A stretch of 64,000 nt of DNA from Acanthamoeba castellanii str. Neff (Eukaryota; Discosea; Longamoebia; Acanthamoebidae), in the NCBI RefSeq assembly GCF_000313135.1, contig NW_004457532.1, positions 412,719 to 476,718 of the forward strand, read 5' to 3'. Positions 36,939-48,800 of the stretch are shown here, piece by piece. Positions within the stretch are counted from its first letter, which is position 1. The number at the start of each line of letters is the position of its first letter. The notes under the pieces are model-generated. The model was not told the origin of the DNA, made no database searches, and saw only the letters and a list, made by a program, of their open reading frames with translations. Made by a program: the position numbers and the translations under genes.

Positions 36939-38536
36939 ATGAAGGCGGCAGGCAGGCATTGCGCTCGGGCGCCCAGGTCAAACCAGCGCTTGATTTCTTC
37001 TGCTGCCCTCTCCCTTGGAGTGCCCTCTCCCTCCTCCACCGCCGGCCATCTCCGGTTCATCGCCAGCCGCACGCCCCTCATTTCGATGCGCTATCCGCGC
37101 ATGTCGCCCATTTTGGCTCAGATGGGTGTACACTCCTCGGTCCCCTCCTCTTCCATCTTTGGAGGCGTGAAGGAAGAGCAGAAAGAACACAACAAGGCCG
37201 CGGCGAGCGACGAAGAGGATGAAGAGGAAGACGCTGAGCTTGATGCTGCTGAAGATGAAGCGGAGGCTACGGCCGTCGTTCAACGTACAACCCTGGCCCT
37301 CGCATCTGTGAACCGAGGCAGAAGAAGAAATTTAATTGGGCGATTTGATTGTTCTTTGCAGGAGCAACTGGCCTCATCGATGGTACGCAGCGCTGGGCAC
37401 CCACCCTCGAGCTCCCGGTGGAGTCCTTTTTGAACGAGGAGCAGCAAGGTCCGCTCGGCTCGGTGACCCTCAATCCCAACATTTTCATGGTTCCCATCCG
37501 CCGGGACATTTTGCACAGGTACGCTCTTCATTGCCCTTTACATAAATCGAGATCGCATCCACGATTTGTTGTCTCCTCTCTCTCTCGATGCATGTTTTCA
37601 CAACAACATCTCTTCCCACCAACAGGGTGGTGGTGTGGCAGTTGGCCAAGAGGAGGCAGGGCACGCACAAGTCCAAGACGAAGGCCGAGGTGCGCGGTGG
37701 TGGCCGCAAGCCGCGCCCGCAGAAGGGCTCCGGTCGGTCTAGGCAGGGCAGCATCCGCTCGCCGCTTTGGGTGGGAGGTGCGCGCGACGCAACACACGCA
37801 ACACTACACACGACACACGACACGCACACAACACACACGCAATACGCGTGGCGCGTCGTTTACTGATTCAGAATGCCTTTGGCGCGCCATGATCAGGTGG
37901 TCACGCGCACGCGAAGAAGCCGCGCAACTACTACTTTCCGCTTCTGAGGAAGGTCCGCAAGCTGGGCCTCAAGACCGCCCTCTCGCTCAAGTTTGCCCAG
38001 GGCAAGCTCAAGATCGTGCGAAGCACCCACGTCGACGAGGCCAAGACGAAGAACCTCGCCCGGGTGGTCGAGGGCAAGGTGCGTACACACAACGCCCAGC
38101 CTACCCCCAAGGCATGGTCGCGATGCTCATCGCCTTCATCATGGTGTTGTTGTGTTAACACAACAACGCGCTCATCAGGATTGGAGCAAGGCCCTGGTGA
38201 TCGACGGGAAGAGCGTCGACGACTCCTTCCGGAAAGCGTCGAACAACCTCCCGTCGGTGAAGGTGCTGCCCGTGGGCGGCTGCAACGTCTTCGACATCCT
38301 CAACCACGACCTCCTCGTGCTCAGCCTCGAAGCCATGCAGCATCTGGTGCGCACTCTAATATATCATCAACCACCTCCACCCACCGGCCCAACAGTCGTT
38401 ATCGAGCGCTTCTTGTTGCTCACTCGCACGGCTCTCTTCTGTACGCGTACAGGAGGAGCTGCTGCTCGAGGAAAACGAGCCCACGTTCTACCCCGAGCCC
38501 GCGACCTTCCAGGCCAAGGAGGAGACGCTCGCGTGA
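36939..38536 (+). CDS. MRPL4: Mitochondrial large ribosomal subunit protein uL4
   Basis: Six exons (36939-37284, 37362-37518, 37626-37777, 37897-38078, 38179-38346, 38453-38536) join to 362 residues. The N-terminus is rich in Arg, Ser and Ala without acidic residues, as expected of a mitochondrial presequence. An acidic stretch ([20 protein letters not shown]) follows that is not part of the uL4 core. The core carries the uL4 signature [20 protein letters not shown], then [20 protein letters not shown] and RSPLWVGGG, followed by [19 protein letters not shown] and [18 protein letters not shown]. In the ribosome, uL4 loops into the exit tunnel. It is cut by short introns, one with CA repeats. 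Confidence 0.93.
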
Positions 38537-38841
38537 GGTGGAGCCCCTTGGTGAAGAAGACGGCGATGTGTTCGTAAACGTTGTAGGTCGTCACCGGATC
38601 TCTTCAAACAACTTCTTTTTTCCTGCTAGTCGAACTTTCATCTTTTCCCTCTTTTTAAAACAAAACAAAAATGATTTTCAACCATGAAGGAGATGATGAA
38701 GATTGTGGTGAGGTGGTATTATTTATAAGCTTCAACGGCGATAGTAAACAGGAAGGTACAAAAGGGGAGTGGATCGTCCGCCGAATCTTTCTCCACATTC
38801 GAAGGGCGAAGGGGGGTAAGCCTTAGAGATCCAGATCTAGC
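38537..38841. other. Convergent 3' intergenic region
   Basis: 305 bp between the uL4m stop (+) and the coiled-coil gene stop (-). AT-rich, no gene seen. Confidence 0.5.
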
Positions 38842-40041
38842 TTAGTTCTTGGAGATGCCGCCCTTGCTCTTGGGCAGGTAGGCCTTGGCCTCGGTGAGCT
38901 CGCGGTCCATCCACCAGTTGGCGCCGAGGGGCAGCCTCTTCCTGGCCTCATCGAGGTAGGCGTCGGCCTCAGCGATCTTCCTGTTGGCCTCCTCCACGGC
39001 GGCCTCGGCGGCGGCCTTGGCCTTCTCTGAGTCGGCGCGGGCGGCCTGGGCGGCGGCGGTGGCCTCGGCGGCCTGGTTGGCGGCAGCGTCGGCGGCGGCC
39101 CTGGACTGCGAGGCGCTGTTGGCAGAGGCCTCGGCCGAGGCCCTGGCGCGCGAGGCCTCGTCGGTGGCGCCCTTGGCGACCTGGGCGGCCTTGTCGGCCT
39201 TCTTGACGAGCACCTCCTGGGTGATCTTGGCCTTCTGGAGGGCGAGGGGGTCCTGGGCCAGGTGCTGGGCCAGCTCGGCCTTGGCCTTGTTCTTGGCCAC
39301 GACGTTGCCCTCCTCGCTGAGCCTGGTGAGCTCGTCGGTCTTGGCCTTGTGGGCGGCTTCCTGGGCCTTGAGGTCGTTCAGGGCGGCCTCGAGCTCGGCC
39401 TTGACGGCGAGCACGTCATCCTCCTTGGCCTTGGCCTCGGCCTCCTTGGCGCGGGCCTCGGCCTCGCTGGCCTTGGCGGAGGCCTCCCGCGAGGCGGCCT
39501 CGGCGGCTGCGGCCTTCGACGCATCCTCGCGGGACTTGGCCTCGGCCTCGGCCGCAGACGCGGCGGCGAGGGCCTCGACCGACTGGGCCTGCTTGGCGGC
39601 GGCGGAGGCGAAGAGGGCCTGGACGGAGGAGAACATCTGCTCGGCCTTGACCACCTCCTCCCTCGAGCCCTGGGGGGCGTGGATGAGGGCGTGCCAGTCG
39701 ACGCCGTGCTTGGTGACGAGGATGTGCGTCAGGGGGACCTTCTTGGGGGTTCCCTCGATGGCGCCCGAGGCCCTCAGCTTCTCCCTCAGAGTAGCCACGG
39801 TGTGCGTGTCCTGGCAGTACTCGAGGAGTCGGTGGGCCTGGAGCTCGTCGAGCTGGCTGCCCTCCTTGCCCGCGGCGTCGAGCTCGAAGCACTTGTGGAC
39901 GACCTTCCACACGTTCTCGGCCTCGGCCTGGGCGAAGGTCTCCCAGAACGCGTTCAGGAACCACACCGCCTGCTCCTTGTGCGTCTTCTGGCACAGGGCG
40001 TCGAGCTTCTCACGGTCGGAAACACCAGCAAGGGAGGCCAT
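38842..40041 (-). CDS. Intronless Ala/Lys/Glu-rich coiled-coil protein, paralog A
   Basis: A single uninterrupted exon of 399 residues, unusual here because almost every other gene has many introns. Residues 8-40 carry a conserved motif (EKLDALCQKTHKEQAVWFLN, then AFW). A second globular part contains VPLTHILVTKHGVDWHALIH. From about residue 145 a long coiled coil of Ala, Glu and Lys runs to a conserved C-terminus (WWMDRELTEAKAYLPKSKGG). The gene at 44328 encodes a clear paralog. Third-codon positions are almost all G or C, suggesting high expression. From memory it may relate to the coiled-coil part of slime-mould calcium-binding protein CBP40, but no EF-hands are present. Function unknown. 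Confidence 0.85.
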   Translation of the reverse strand: MASLAGVSDREKLDALCQKTHKEQAVWFLNAFWETFAQAEAENVWKVVHKCFELDAAGKEGSQLDELQAHRLLEYCQDTHTVATLREKLRASGAIEGTPKKVPLTHILVTKHGVDWHALIHAPQGSREEVVKAEQMFSSVQALFASAAAKQAQSVEALAAASAAEAEAKSREDASKAAAAEAASREASAKASEAEARAKEAEAKAKEDDVLAVKAELEAALNDLKAQEAAHKAKTDELTRLSEEGNVVAKNKAKAELAQHLAQDPLALQKAKITQEVLVKKADKAAQVAKGATDEASRARASAEASANSASQSRAAADAAANQAAEATAAAQAARADSEKAKAAAEAAVEEANRKIAEADAYLDEARKRLPLGANWWMDRELTEAKAYLPKSKGGISKN

Positions 40042-40526
40042 CTTTGTTGATTGATGTAGTAAGGTGGGGTGCTGTGTGGGTTGGTGGTGTACAAGTTGGT
40101 GCTGTGTCGAGCGAAGGTAAGAAGAAAAAGATAACCGGGGGCGGTGGCCACCTACGTGGCGCACCCCTTCCGGGGACTGAGGGGGTGTGGCCGACCAACC
40201 GACCACTGAGCGCGCAGAGGGCCGCGTGGCTGGGAGCCGAGGACTCATCGGGCCAAGACCACGACCCTCATCTGCCCACCTGGCGCGCTACCATTCGGCT
40301 CTGTCCCTTCCTTTCACGAGCTTCGCAGCACTTTCAAACCAGGGCTGCACGAATCGAGCTCAACGAATCTGGGGTGGGTTACATTGGGGCATGTTTCCGG
40401 GTAACCACTTTTCCAGCTCTCCCCCGCAACCAAATTCTGCCCAACACCGAAATTATTTTTGAATTATTTGGATTTGTATTTATTTTTTAAATTATTATTT
40501 GATTTTAATCCAGATGATCACCTGGA
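40042..40526. other. Spacer upstream of coiled-coil paralog A
   Basis: 485 bp containing the promoter and 5' UTR of the intronless coiled-coil gene and the 3' UTR of the RING gene. AT-rich at about 40440-40510. No gene is seen. Confidence 0.5.
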
Positions 40527-41408
40527 TTAGAAGACGAGATCCATAGAGAAGGCGGATGCGATTTCTCGTCGCGCCTGCTCCTCGTGATGGAGGCGCTCCG
40601 TGCGTGTTTCTATCGCGGCAGTTGGTGGGTGATGCACGTGGGCTGGTGTCTCGTGGACCTCCTGCCGCATGCGCCGTCGATGCTGTTCCTCTCTTCTGTT
40701 GCACTCGCGCAGCAGCCTCTCGTTGTCGAACATGGGTTCATCTGATGTAGCATGCGGTGCTACCGCGCTCTCGGCGACCTCGCGACAGAGCTCCCTAAGG
40801 TACTCGTTTCGCTTGCGAGACACCTCCTCGTACAGCTGCAAATTATGCACAATTGATGTGAGATGATGGAACACCAACTGTTGGAGGCGAGTGGAGGTAC
40901 CTCTTTGTGAAGCCAATTCCCGATGAAGATGTTGATCTTCGGGTACTCGGCGAAGGATGCGCGACAAGCGGGGCATCTTTTGTCGGCTACGTTGAGCAAA
41001 CAGCTGGCGCAGAAGGTATGCCCGCATGTGATGGTAACCGGTTCATAAAGCACATCTGTCAACGACTACGTGAGTACTCAAATAAGACCGCGCGCGGATG
41101 GGGAAGAGGGATCTAATCATACCCAAACATATGGCGCACTGGGCGGACAAGATCTTCTCCTGTCGATCAGCATCGATCTTTGCGTTGGTCCTCAGACCCG
41201 CGCACCCAATAAGACAACACGAGCATGAGCAAGTGGTCTGTGTCGTGGTGTTCGTGGCTTCGCCATCGAGATCGAGCGTGTGAGCTGTATTTCTCTCCAT
41301 TTCCTTCTCAACCGCCAACTTTGGAATGCTTCGTGCTTGAGGTGCTTGTGTGGCCGTTACGGAGACTGTGTCGAATGTTTGTCTCGACCGCTGGAATGCC
41401 AGCGTCAT
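40527..41408 (-). CDS. RING-finger (C3HC4) protein, probable E3 ubiquitin ligase
   Basis: Three exons (41408-41123, 41055-40901, 40835-40527) join to 249 residues. The RING reads CAICLDVLYEPVTITCGHTF followed by CASCLLNVADKRCPACRASF, giving C-x2-C, C-x-H-x2-C-x2-C and C-x2-C ligands across the first intron. The N-terminal 80 residues are Thr- and Ser-rich with a Cys cluster (TTCSCSCCLIGC) and no named domain. The C-terminal third is a charged helix (LYEEVSRKRNEYLRELCREV) ending SMDLVF. A longer start at 41498 is possible but would leave only 13 bp after the PIG-S stop. The substrate is unknown. Confidence 0.8.
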
Positions 41409-41511
41409 CTCCTCTCGAATTTTTTTGATTGGTAGTTGATGTGTTTTCGGGATTTCACACAATTGGCGGACAGGCCAAGAAAGTCGACAGAAAATCAAAA
41501 CAATAAAAAAA

Positions 41512-44104
41512 TCATTTCTCGCTGGTCTCGTCGTTGGCTTCCGTGACTGGGGCTGGGCTGGGCGCTTGTCGTCGTCGCCACCACTTGCGCACTCGCTTGA
41601 AGATGGCGGTCTTGAGCTCGAACAGGAGGCCCACGACGATGGGATAGAAGACGGGCAGGAAGTGGGGAATGTAGATCGCCGCCTCGTGCTCGGGCGGGTA
41701 GTAGAGGAGCGAGACCATCTCCTTGTCGAAGAAGGCGCTCTCGGCTTCCTTGAGACCCTCGAGTGCGTGACGGTGGGCCGTGGCGTAGTCGAACCCCGAC
41801 CCGTCTCGGTCTCCTTCCAAGTGGTCCAGCGCGAGTTGCAGCTTGTGCAAAGCGGAGAGGAGCTTGTCCTTGATGTGGTCGTGCACCACCATGTGGGTCT
41901 GCTTCTTCACCAACTGGCAGAGCGTGAGGATGCTCGTTTTGGCCTGGCCAAAGAGCGCGCAAGGTGGCAGTTCACTCAGCACATCGATCCACCAAATTCA
42001 ACAGCGGAGCCGATGCGTGCGCACCTTCACCAGGTTCTCGTAGGTCCGCTGGCGCAGGAGCACGTCTAGCTCCCACTTCGACACGCCCGAGGGTGAGGGC
42101 AGGAACTGAACGTCGAGGTCCTCGCAGCCCTCCTTGACCTCCGGTGCGCCGGTGCCCTTCTTCGTGTCGATGGTGGGAAAGAGTGCAGCCGGAACGCCCA
42201 GCAGCTCGCGCAGCTGCTCGACGAAGACCGACATGGGTCCGTAGAGCTCAGAAGGTTCCAGGGTGCGCAGAGGCGACGTGGTGTTCTGGGCCGTGGCGTC
42301 ACAGTGTCAGTCACCCGAGCCCCAGCGCTGAACCCACACGAGTGCGCACCTTCTCTTCGGGGTTGAAGATGACGATGCCGCCCGTGCGCAGGATCAAGAA
42401 GGCGTTCGTGTCCGAGTACGTACCTAAACGGGTTGACGAGAGGAGCCATTAATGGCTCGCTACGAAGGAAAGAAAGAAGGCGGGACCCAACTTACCATCG
42501 TCGTAGCGAATGTAGAGAGGCGATTGGTCGGGAGAGGGGATGTAGACCATGAAGTTGAGCGTGACCTCCGAAGTAACGGTGAAGTCTGTTAAGAGTAGAG
42601 AAGCAAAAAACGTGAGTCAGACGGTTCTGTTCGGAGCGAGCGAGCGCTGTCTTCTTCACCTGAATTGAGATCGTTCGGGTGAACGAAGTACGACAGCATG
42701 GCCGGCGTGAAGTAGTACGCCTTGGCTTGCTCGTCGTAGAGCGGCTGCTTGGGGAGGGCCACGTAGTGCAGTACCTACGCACACGGCCGGGCGGAAAGAA
42801 GTGAGGCGACCACAATGCAGCGAACGGGCTTGTAGCATACACGTGGGGCACGCACCTGGGAGTCGATCGAGAAGTTGCCGAGCAGCGAGACGTCGTTCAG
42901 GAAGGGCAGCAGGTAAGCTGGACACAAAGGAGGGGGTCCTTTAGCCCAAGGAGGGGGGCACGGCGCCCACCGAGACCAGGCGATTCAAAGTCTGTGTGCG
43001 TACCCTCCGCGGCCTTGTCGAAGGCCCACGAGTAGAACGCTTGCGCCGAGTTGGCGTTCAAGAGGGAGAAAGAGAGCCGATACTCGGGCGCCGGCGGCAA
43101 ACTGACCTGCAAAGAGTGTGGTCACCACTGACCGAACACAGCGCATGTAGACACACGGAACGTAAGGAGTGCAACGTAGTTTTGGGTACCTGGTGGAACT
43201 GGTGGGTCGCGGTTTGTTGCTCCTCCGTTTCGACCGGGGTGACGAGGTAGGTCTCCACCGCCTTCTGGATGCTCTGCGCCACTCCGCGAGGGTCTGAACG
43301 AGAAGAAAGAAGGTGAGATGGCTACACGAGTGAACTGAAAGGGGATGATGTGTGTCGTGTGTGTGTCGTGTGTGTGTGGGGCGGCGTCCTACCGGGGAAG
43401 GTAGCGGTGGTGAACCAGGCATGCCTGTGCGCACCCACTACCCACTCTCGCTCGCGGCCCGCCGCGAGCACATCCGCGCCCTGGAGCACGAACAGCGTGT
43501 AGCGCCCGCTCTTCTCGGGTCGCACGTGCTTGATCAACGCACGGTCCGCCACTCTTAGGTTGGCAGCCTGTGCGATGCTGCGCCACTCATCGGCAGAGAG
43601 GGGCGCGGCGGCGGCGGTGACGCGGTAGACGTAGGACACGCGCGGGTCGCTCTCGCGCTGGCTCCTGGGTCGGTCGGGCTCGGAAGAGGAGGACTCGGGC
43701 TCGAGCCTACTGCCAGCTGCTGGCCGCACCTGCTGTGCCCGCTCGCTGAGACCGGCCTCGAGGTGCGTCTTGGCCTGTGTGGCAAAATCTTGTGCGGCAG
43801 CCGTGGCGCCATCTTGTGACAGCACAACGATGTCGAGCTCGATCACCCAATCCATGTGCTGCCGAAAAGTTGGAGGCAGAATTAGGTCACGCACAAGATG
43901 GAGTCAAGAGTCGAGATGAATCTGGAAGGCCAGCTGCAAAATCTTTGTGGGGATGAATACCTCTTTTGTGGCATTTGCCCAGGCTTGGCCTTCATTGCAT
44001 GGCAGCTGGGCACGATATGTGGAGGTCGTTTGCCGCCACACGGGCACCGCTGCCAGGATTGCCCCGAGGAAGCACAACCACACCCACTTCCTCGCCCCCT
44101 TCAT
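41512..44104 (-). CDS. PIGS: GPI transamidase component PIG-S
   Basis: PIG-S is a subunit of the ER complex that attaches GPI anchors to proteins. The first exon gives an N-terminal membrane segment (WVWLCFLGAILAAVPVW) followed by the family motif RQTTSTYRAQLP. Lumenal segments follow: HMDWVIELDIVVLSQDG, VSYVYRVTAAAAPLSADEWR, VSLPPAPEYRLSFSLLNANS, SQVLHYVALPKQPLYDEQAK, FTVTSEVTLNFMVYIPSPDQ, DTNAFLILRTGGIVIFNPEE and KWELDVLLRQRTYENL. A C-terminal membrane segment (IYIPHFLPVFYPIVVGLLFE) and a basic tail end the protein. About eight or nine exons. It diverges from coiled-coil paralog B across 223 bp. Confidence 0.92.
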
Positions 44105-44327
44105 CTCTTCCTCCAGTTGGCACTCGATTTGTGTTGTTTTTTTACAAATTAATTAGTAATCACCGAAACGTTTCAAAAGCGTTTCAAATACGTTTGCAAA
44201 AGCAATCTAGTTGCTCTACTTGATTGGTGGTTGCTCTTGTGGTGGGCGTCCGACCCACCTGCCACACACCGACCAGACGCTCGTCACTCCCATCCGAAAC
44301 AATCTAGATTCTGTACAACAAATAAAG
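44105..44327. promoter_or_regulatory. Bidirectional promoter, PIGS / coiled-coil paralog B
   Basis: 223 bp between divergent starts. Contains an A/T-rich stretch with AAACGTTTC/AAACGTTTG-like palindromes at about 44167-44200. No known factor site is assigned. Confidence 0.5.
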
Positions 44328-45616
44328 ATGTCTCTTCAGGGATCGAACGACAAGGAGAAGCTTGAGAGCCTCTGCAAGAAGACCTACAAGGAGCAGGCCG
44401 TGTGGTTCCTCAACGCGTTCGCCACCCCCACCCCCGCACTCCGCAAGATTGGTGTGGTCCTTACCTTTCATCTCTTGGCTGCGGCAGATTCTGGGGAACT
44501 ACGAAGGACGACGCTGAGAAGTTCTGGAAGTTCGTTGCCAAGTGCATCGAGCTCGACACCGACAAGAAGGCGGCGGGCAGCGATCTTGATGAGTTCCAGG
44601 CCCATCGCTTCCTCGAGCACTTCCAGGAGTCCATGACCGTTCAGGTTCGCCCCCCCCCCGCGTGGATTTCTTCCTCCTCAATCCTTCGTTCTTTGACACA
44701 TCGCTTTCGTTTTCGTTCTTTGTTGGGACCTTGGCAAAACGCCACCGCTGCAGGCCATGAGGGACCGGCTCAGGAACACCGGTGCCATCAGCGCCGGCCA
44801 GTTTAAGCGCGTGCCTCTGACGCACATGCTCACCTTCAAGTACAATGTCGACTGGCACGAGCTTGTGAACGCTGGTACGCTCGCCGTCGTAACCTCCTCG
44901 TCAGTGCTCACTTCGGCCCCGCTCACGCGCGCGTTGGCGTTGCACCCGACACAGTGCAGGGAGACCAGGAGGAGATCCGCAAGGCCCAGAAGATGCTGGA
45001 CGAGGTGAACGCCGCGTTCAGCGAGGCCGAGAGCAAGAAGGAGGAGGCCACGGCCGCCCTCCACTCAGCCAAGCAGAGGGAGGAGGAGCTCAAGGCCGCC
45101 AAGGTCGAGCTCGAGGCCGCCCTCGCCGAGCTGAAGGTAAGATCGTGATACAATAATCCTCAAATGGAGCGACACACACACGCTAATCCGTGCGATCGCG
45201 TCAAACCCCAGGCTCAGGAGGACGCCTACAACCACAAGACTGAGGACCTGAAGAAGAGGAGCGAGGAGGGCGGCGTCGTGCAGCGCAACAAGGCCAAGAA
45301 CGAGCTCGCCCAGCACCTGGCCGAGGACCCCTTGCCGCTGCGCAAGGCCAAGATCACCCAGGAGGCCGCCGTCAAGAAGACCGAGCGCGCCGCCGTGGCC
45401 GCCGAGGCCGCCGCGCAGGAGGCCGCCCGTGCCAAGGAGGCCGCCGAGGCCGCCTTTGCCGAGGCCAGCAAGCGGGTGGAGGAGGCCGAGGCCTACCTCG
45501 AGAAGGCCAAGAACTCGCTCCCGCACGGCGGTGTGTGGTGGATGGAGAGGGAGCTGCATGAGGCCAAGGCCTACCTGCCCAAGAGCAAGGGCGGCTTCAA
45601 CCCCAGGGAGAAATAA
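44328..45616 (+). CDS. Coiled-coil protein, paralog B (intron-bearing)
   Basis: Five exons (44328-44416, 44488-44644, 44754-44874, 44955-45136, 45212-45616) join to 317 residues. It is a paralog of the intronless gene 4 kb away: EKLESLCKKTYKEQAVWFLN then AFW, RVPLTHMLTFKYNVDWHELV, RNKAKNELAQHLAEDPLPLR, KAKITQEAAVKK and WWMERELHEAKAYLPKSKGG all match. It is shorter because the Ala-rich coiled coil is reduced by about 80 residues. Exon junctions were fixed by alignment to the paralog: Asn-Ala-Phe-Trp is restored at the first and Ala-x-Gln-Gly at the third. No EF-hand or catalytic motif is visible. Function unknown. Confidence 0.85.
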
Positions 45617-45897
45617 GCGCCTCCACGCACCACCTGGTCGAGGAACTAGTTCTAATCGACGATAGTAAACGCTGTACACTGCATCGCCTTGCCATCATCT
45701 CGCTTGAGAGATCTTCCAGGTTGCTCCTTGAAGATGGAGCACTGGGAGTGAGAACAAGCGAACGAAAGCTTCTCTCGGTGTCGGGGGGAAATTACCGGCG
45801 ACCAAAACCACATTTTTGACTTGGCTGTTTGGGCCGTGTGCATTTTCCTCGATCTGGCGAAGTAGATTTAAAGCCGTTCATTCGCTTCTGTCAACCC
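45617..45897. promoter_or_regulatory. Intergenic region / VPS35 promoter and 5' UTR
   Basis: 281 bp between two head-to-tail genes, with no coding signal. Confidence 0.45.
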
Positions 45898-48800
45898 ATG
45901 GTAATCTTCGCCTCCCTTTGCTGGCGTGTTGGACAGGGCGGCTGCCCAGTTCGATGCCATTTTCTCTCAATGAATGCGCGATTGTATGCTGAATGCGTCC
46001 TCTTCCGTTTGCCTTCTAGGCGTCGAAGAAGGGTGGCAAGGCTCAGCCTAAGGTTCCTCTCAACACTCTGCCCAGCGAGGAGGAGCAGAAGAAGGTCCTC
46101 GAGGAGGCCAAGGCGACCCTCAATCGCGAGGCCTTCTTCATGAAGCGCTGCTTGGTGCGCCCCCACAGTGATAATTTTCATTAATTTTGCGAGTGATTCT
46201 TACCCTATCGCCCAATTAACAGGATAACAAGAAGCTCATGGAGGCGCTCAAGCACGCCTCGACCATGATTTGTGAGCTCAGGACCTCTCTGCTCTCCCCC
46301 AAGAACTATTACGAGCTGTGTACGTCCCCCCCCCTCACGCTGCCGCAGGGCCTCTTCTCTGCATTTGCCAATGCGCCGGTTTCTTCAACCCATTCATTTA
46401 TTCACCATTTTGGTTTTGCAACAGACATGCAAGCTTTCGATCAGCTGCGACACCTCGAGGCCTTCCTTAGTGAGGAAAGGCAGAGCGGCAAGAAGCTGAG
46501 CGAGCTCTACGAAATCGTCCAATACGCTGGCAATATTCTTCCTCGCCTGTACGCACACTCCCTTTCTCCCTCACCCCTCCTCTTCTCAGGCCATGCCTGC
46601 TCTCTTCTTCTTCTTCTCCCTCTTCTTATTCCCCTTCTTCTTCACATCTTTCAACTTTCTCTTTCGCGACGCTGCTCATGCGCGCGACTCTCATGTGAGT
46701 GATGGTGACCTCGCTGCCCATTGACTCGCGTGCACATGACAGGTACCTGCTGGTGACGGTGGGTTCGATCTACATCCGGACCAAGGAGGCTCCCGCCAAG
46801 GACGTGCTCAGGGATCTCGTGGAGATGTGCCGCGGCGTGCAGCACCCCACGCGCGGCCTCTTCCTCCGCACCTACCTCTCGGAGATGACCAAGGACAAGC
46901 TGCCCGACGTCGGCTCCGACTACGAAGGGTATCATCATCATCATCGCACCACCACATCGTCACCATCATTGTGTCGTCGCCAATTGGCTCACCTTCCCCC
47001 CTTTCCTTCTGTCATGTATCGTGTAGGGCTGGCGGCGACGTGAACGATTCGATATCGTTCATCCTTCAGAACTTCACCGAGATGAACAAGCTGTGGGTGA
47101 GGATGCAGCACCAGGGCCCCGTGAGGGACAAGGCGAGGAGGGAGCAGGAGAGGCGCGAGCTGCGTCTGCTCGTCGGAAAGAATCTCGCTCGCCTCTCTCA
47201 GCTCGATGGCGTCGACGTGGCCATCTACAAGGAGGTGCGCGCACCTCGCCTTTTTTGAGCCATCTGGTGCAGTGGTGCTCAAGTGTAAAGTGGCACGCGG
47301 TGCCTTCTTCTTCCTCTTCTACTATGTCAGGCGGTCCTGCCCCGCATCACCGAACAGGTGGTCAACTGCCGCGACCAGATCGCGCAGCAGTACCTCATGG
47401 AGATCCTCATCCAGATCTTCCCCGACCACTTCCACCTCCAGACCCTCGAGCCCTTCCTCGATGTACGTCCGTCGAGCGGTTTTCTTATTCTTATTATTCT
47501 TATTATTCGAATCATTATTATTGTAGTATAAATTTGATACATTTCTGTCTTCTTCTCCCTGTGACCACACAGACATGCGCCAAGCTGCAGCCCACCGTGG
47601 ACGTCAAGTCCATCGTGGTGAGCATGCTGGACAGGCTCGCCAATTTTGCCGCCCAGGAGCCCACCAACTTCCCCCGGGAGATCGACGTCTTCAAGATCTT
47701 CTCCAGCGCCATCACCAACATCATCGAGGTACTAATCGCGACCTATGAGCTACCACCTACTATGAATGGCCTGGCCCACAGCGCCTCTGACGCGCTCTCA
47801 ACTTGACATGTTTTCTTCTTCTTGTTATATAAAAACATGCAGCAACGTCCCAAGATGACTGCCGAGGACATGCTCGCCCTGTACGTCTCGCTCCTCAACC
47901 TGTCGCTCAAGGTCTACCCCGACAAGCTGGAGTACGTCGACCAGGTCTTCAACAACACCACCACGTTGCTTGCCAAGCTCAAGGAGGACGGGTACGTTGT
48001 CCGCCAACCCCCCAAGCCTGTGCATTACGCCGACCTCCTCTCTCCTCGCTCCTCTCCATTCTCTCACACTTCTCTCTCTCTCTCTCTCCCCTCTTCGTCT
48101 CCAGCGTTGACTACTCGGGCAAGGAGTGCGTGAAGCACATCCAGAGCCTGCTCAACATCCCGCTCTCCATCTACAACAACGTCCTCGTCCTCCTCAAGCT
48201 GGACAACTACACCACCATCATCCCTCACCTCGGCTACGCCAACAGGTAGCCAGCCTCCCATTCGTCCCGTTGGTTTCTCGACTCAACGTTTATTATTTAT
48301 TATTTATTTTTTTGCGTCGCAGACGTAAGATTGCGCTGGAGATCTTGAACAACGTCATTGCCAACGAGACCCGTATTCCGGAGGCCGAGGACGTGGCCAA
48401 GCTCTTCCTGGCCATTCAGCCTCTTCTCAAGGACGAGGAGGACCAGACCGAGATCGACCCGGTTCGTCCCACCCCCTCCTTTTATTTTACTTTACTTTTG
48501 TTTCTGTTTTGAAGCTGACGGTGGTACGTGTGTGTTTGTTTTTTAAAGGAGGACTTCGACGAGGACCAGAACAAGGTGGCTTCTCTCATCCACCTCTTCG
48601 ACAATGAAAACGCCGAGAAGCTCTTCCTGGTATGCGCTGGCCGCTACACTCGCACAAGTCTCCATGTTCGGTTCAATTCTCATTTCGATGTGTGTTGGTA
48701 TTTGTTTTGTCGTTTTGTGGGAACGCGTAGATCTACGCGACGGCGCGCAAGGTCTTCGGCCAGGGCGGCATGAAGAGGATCAGGTTCACCCTGCCCCCGC

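Noticed and set aside
38984..40054. Long plus-strand open frames (over 350 codons) opposite coiled-coil paralog A
   Set aside because: They are antisense shadows of a G/C-third-position coding exon. The translation is monotonous Ala/Ser or Leu/Gly, with no family features, while the minus strand has a clear paralog.
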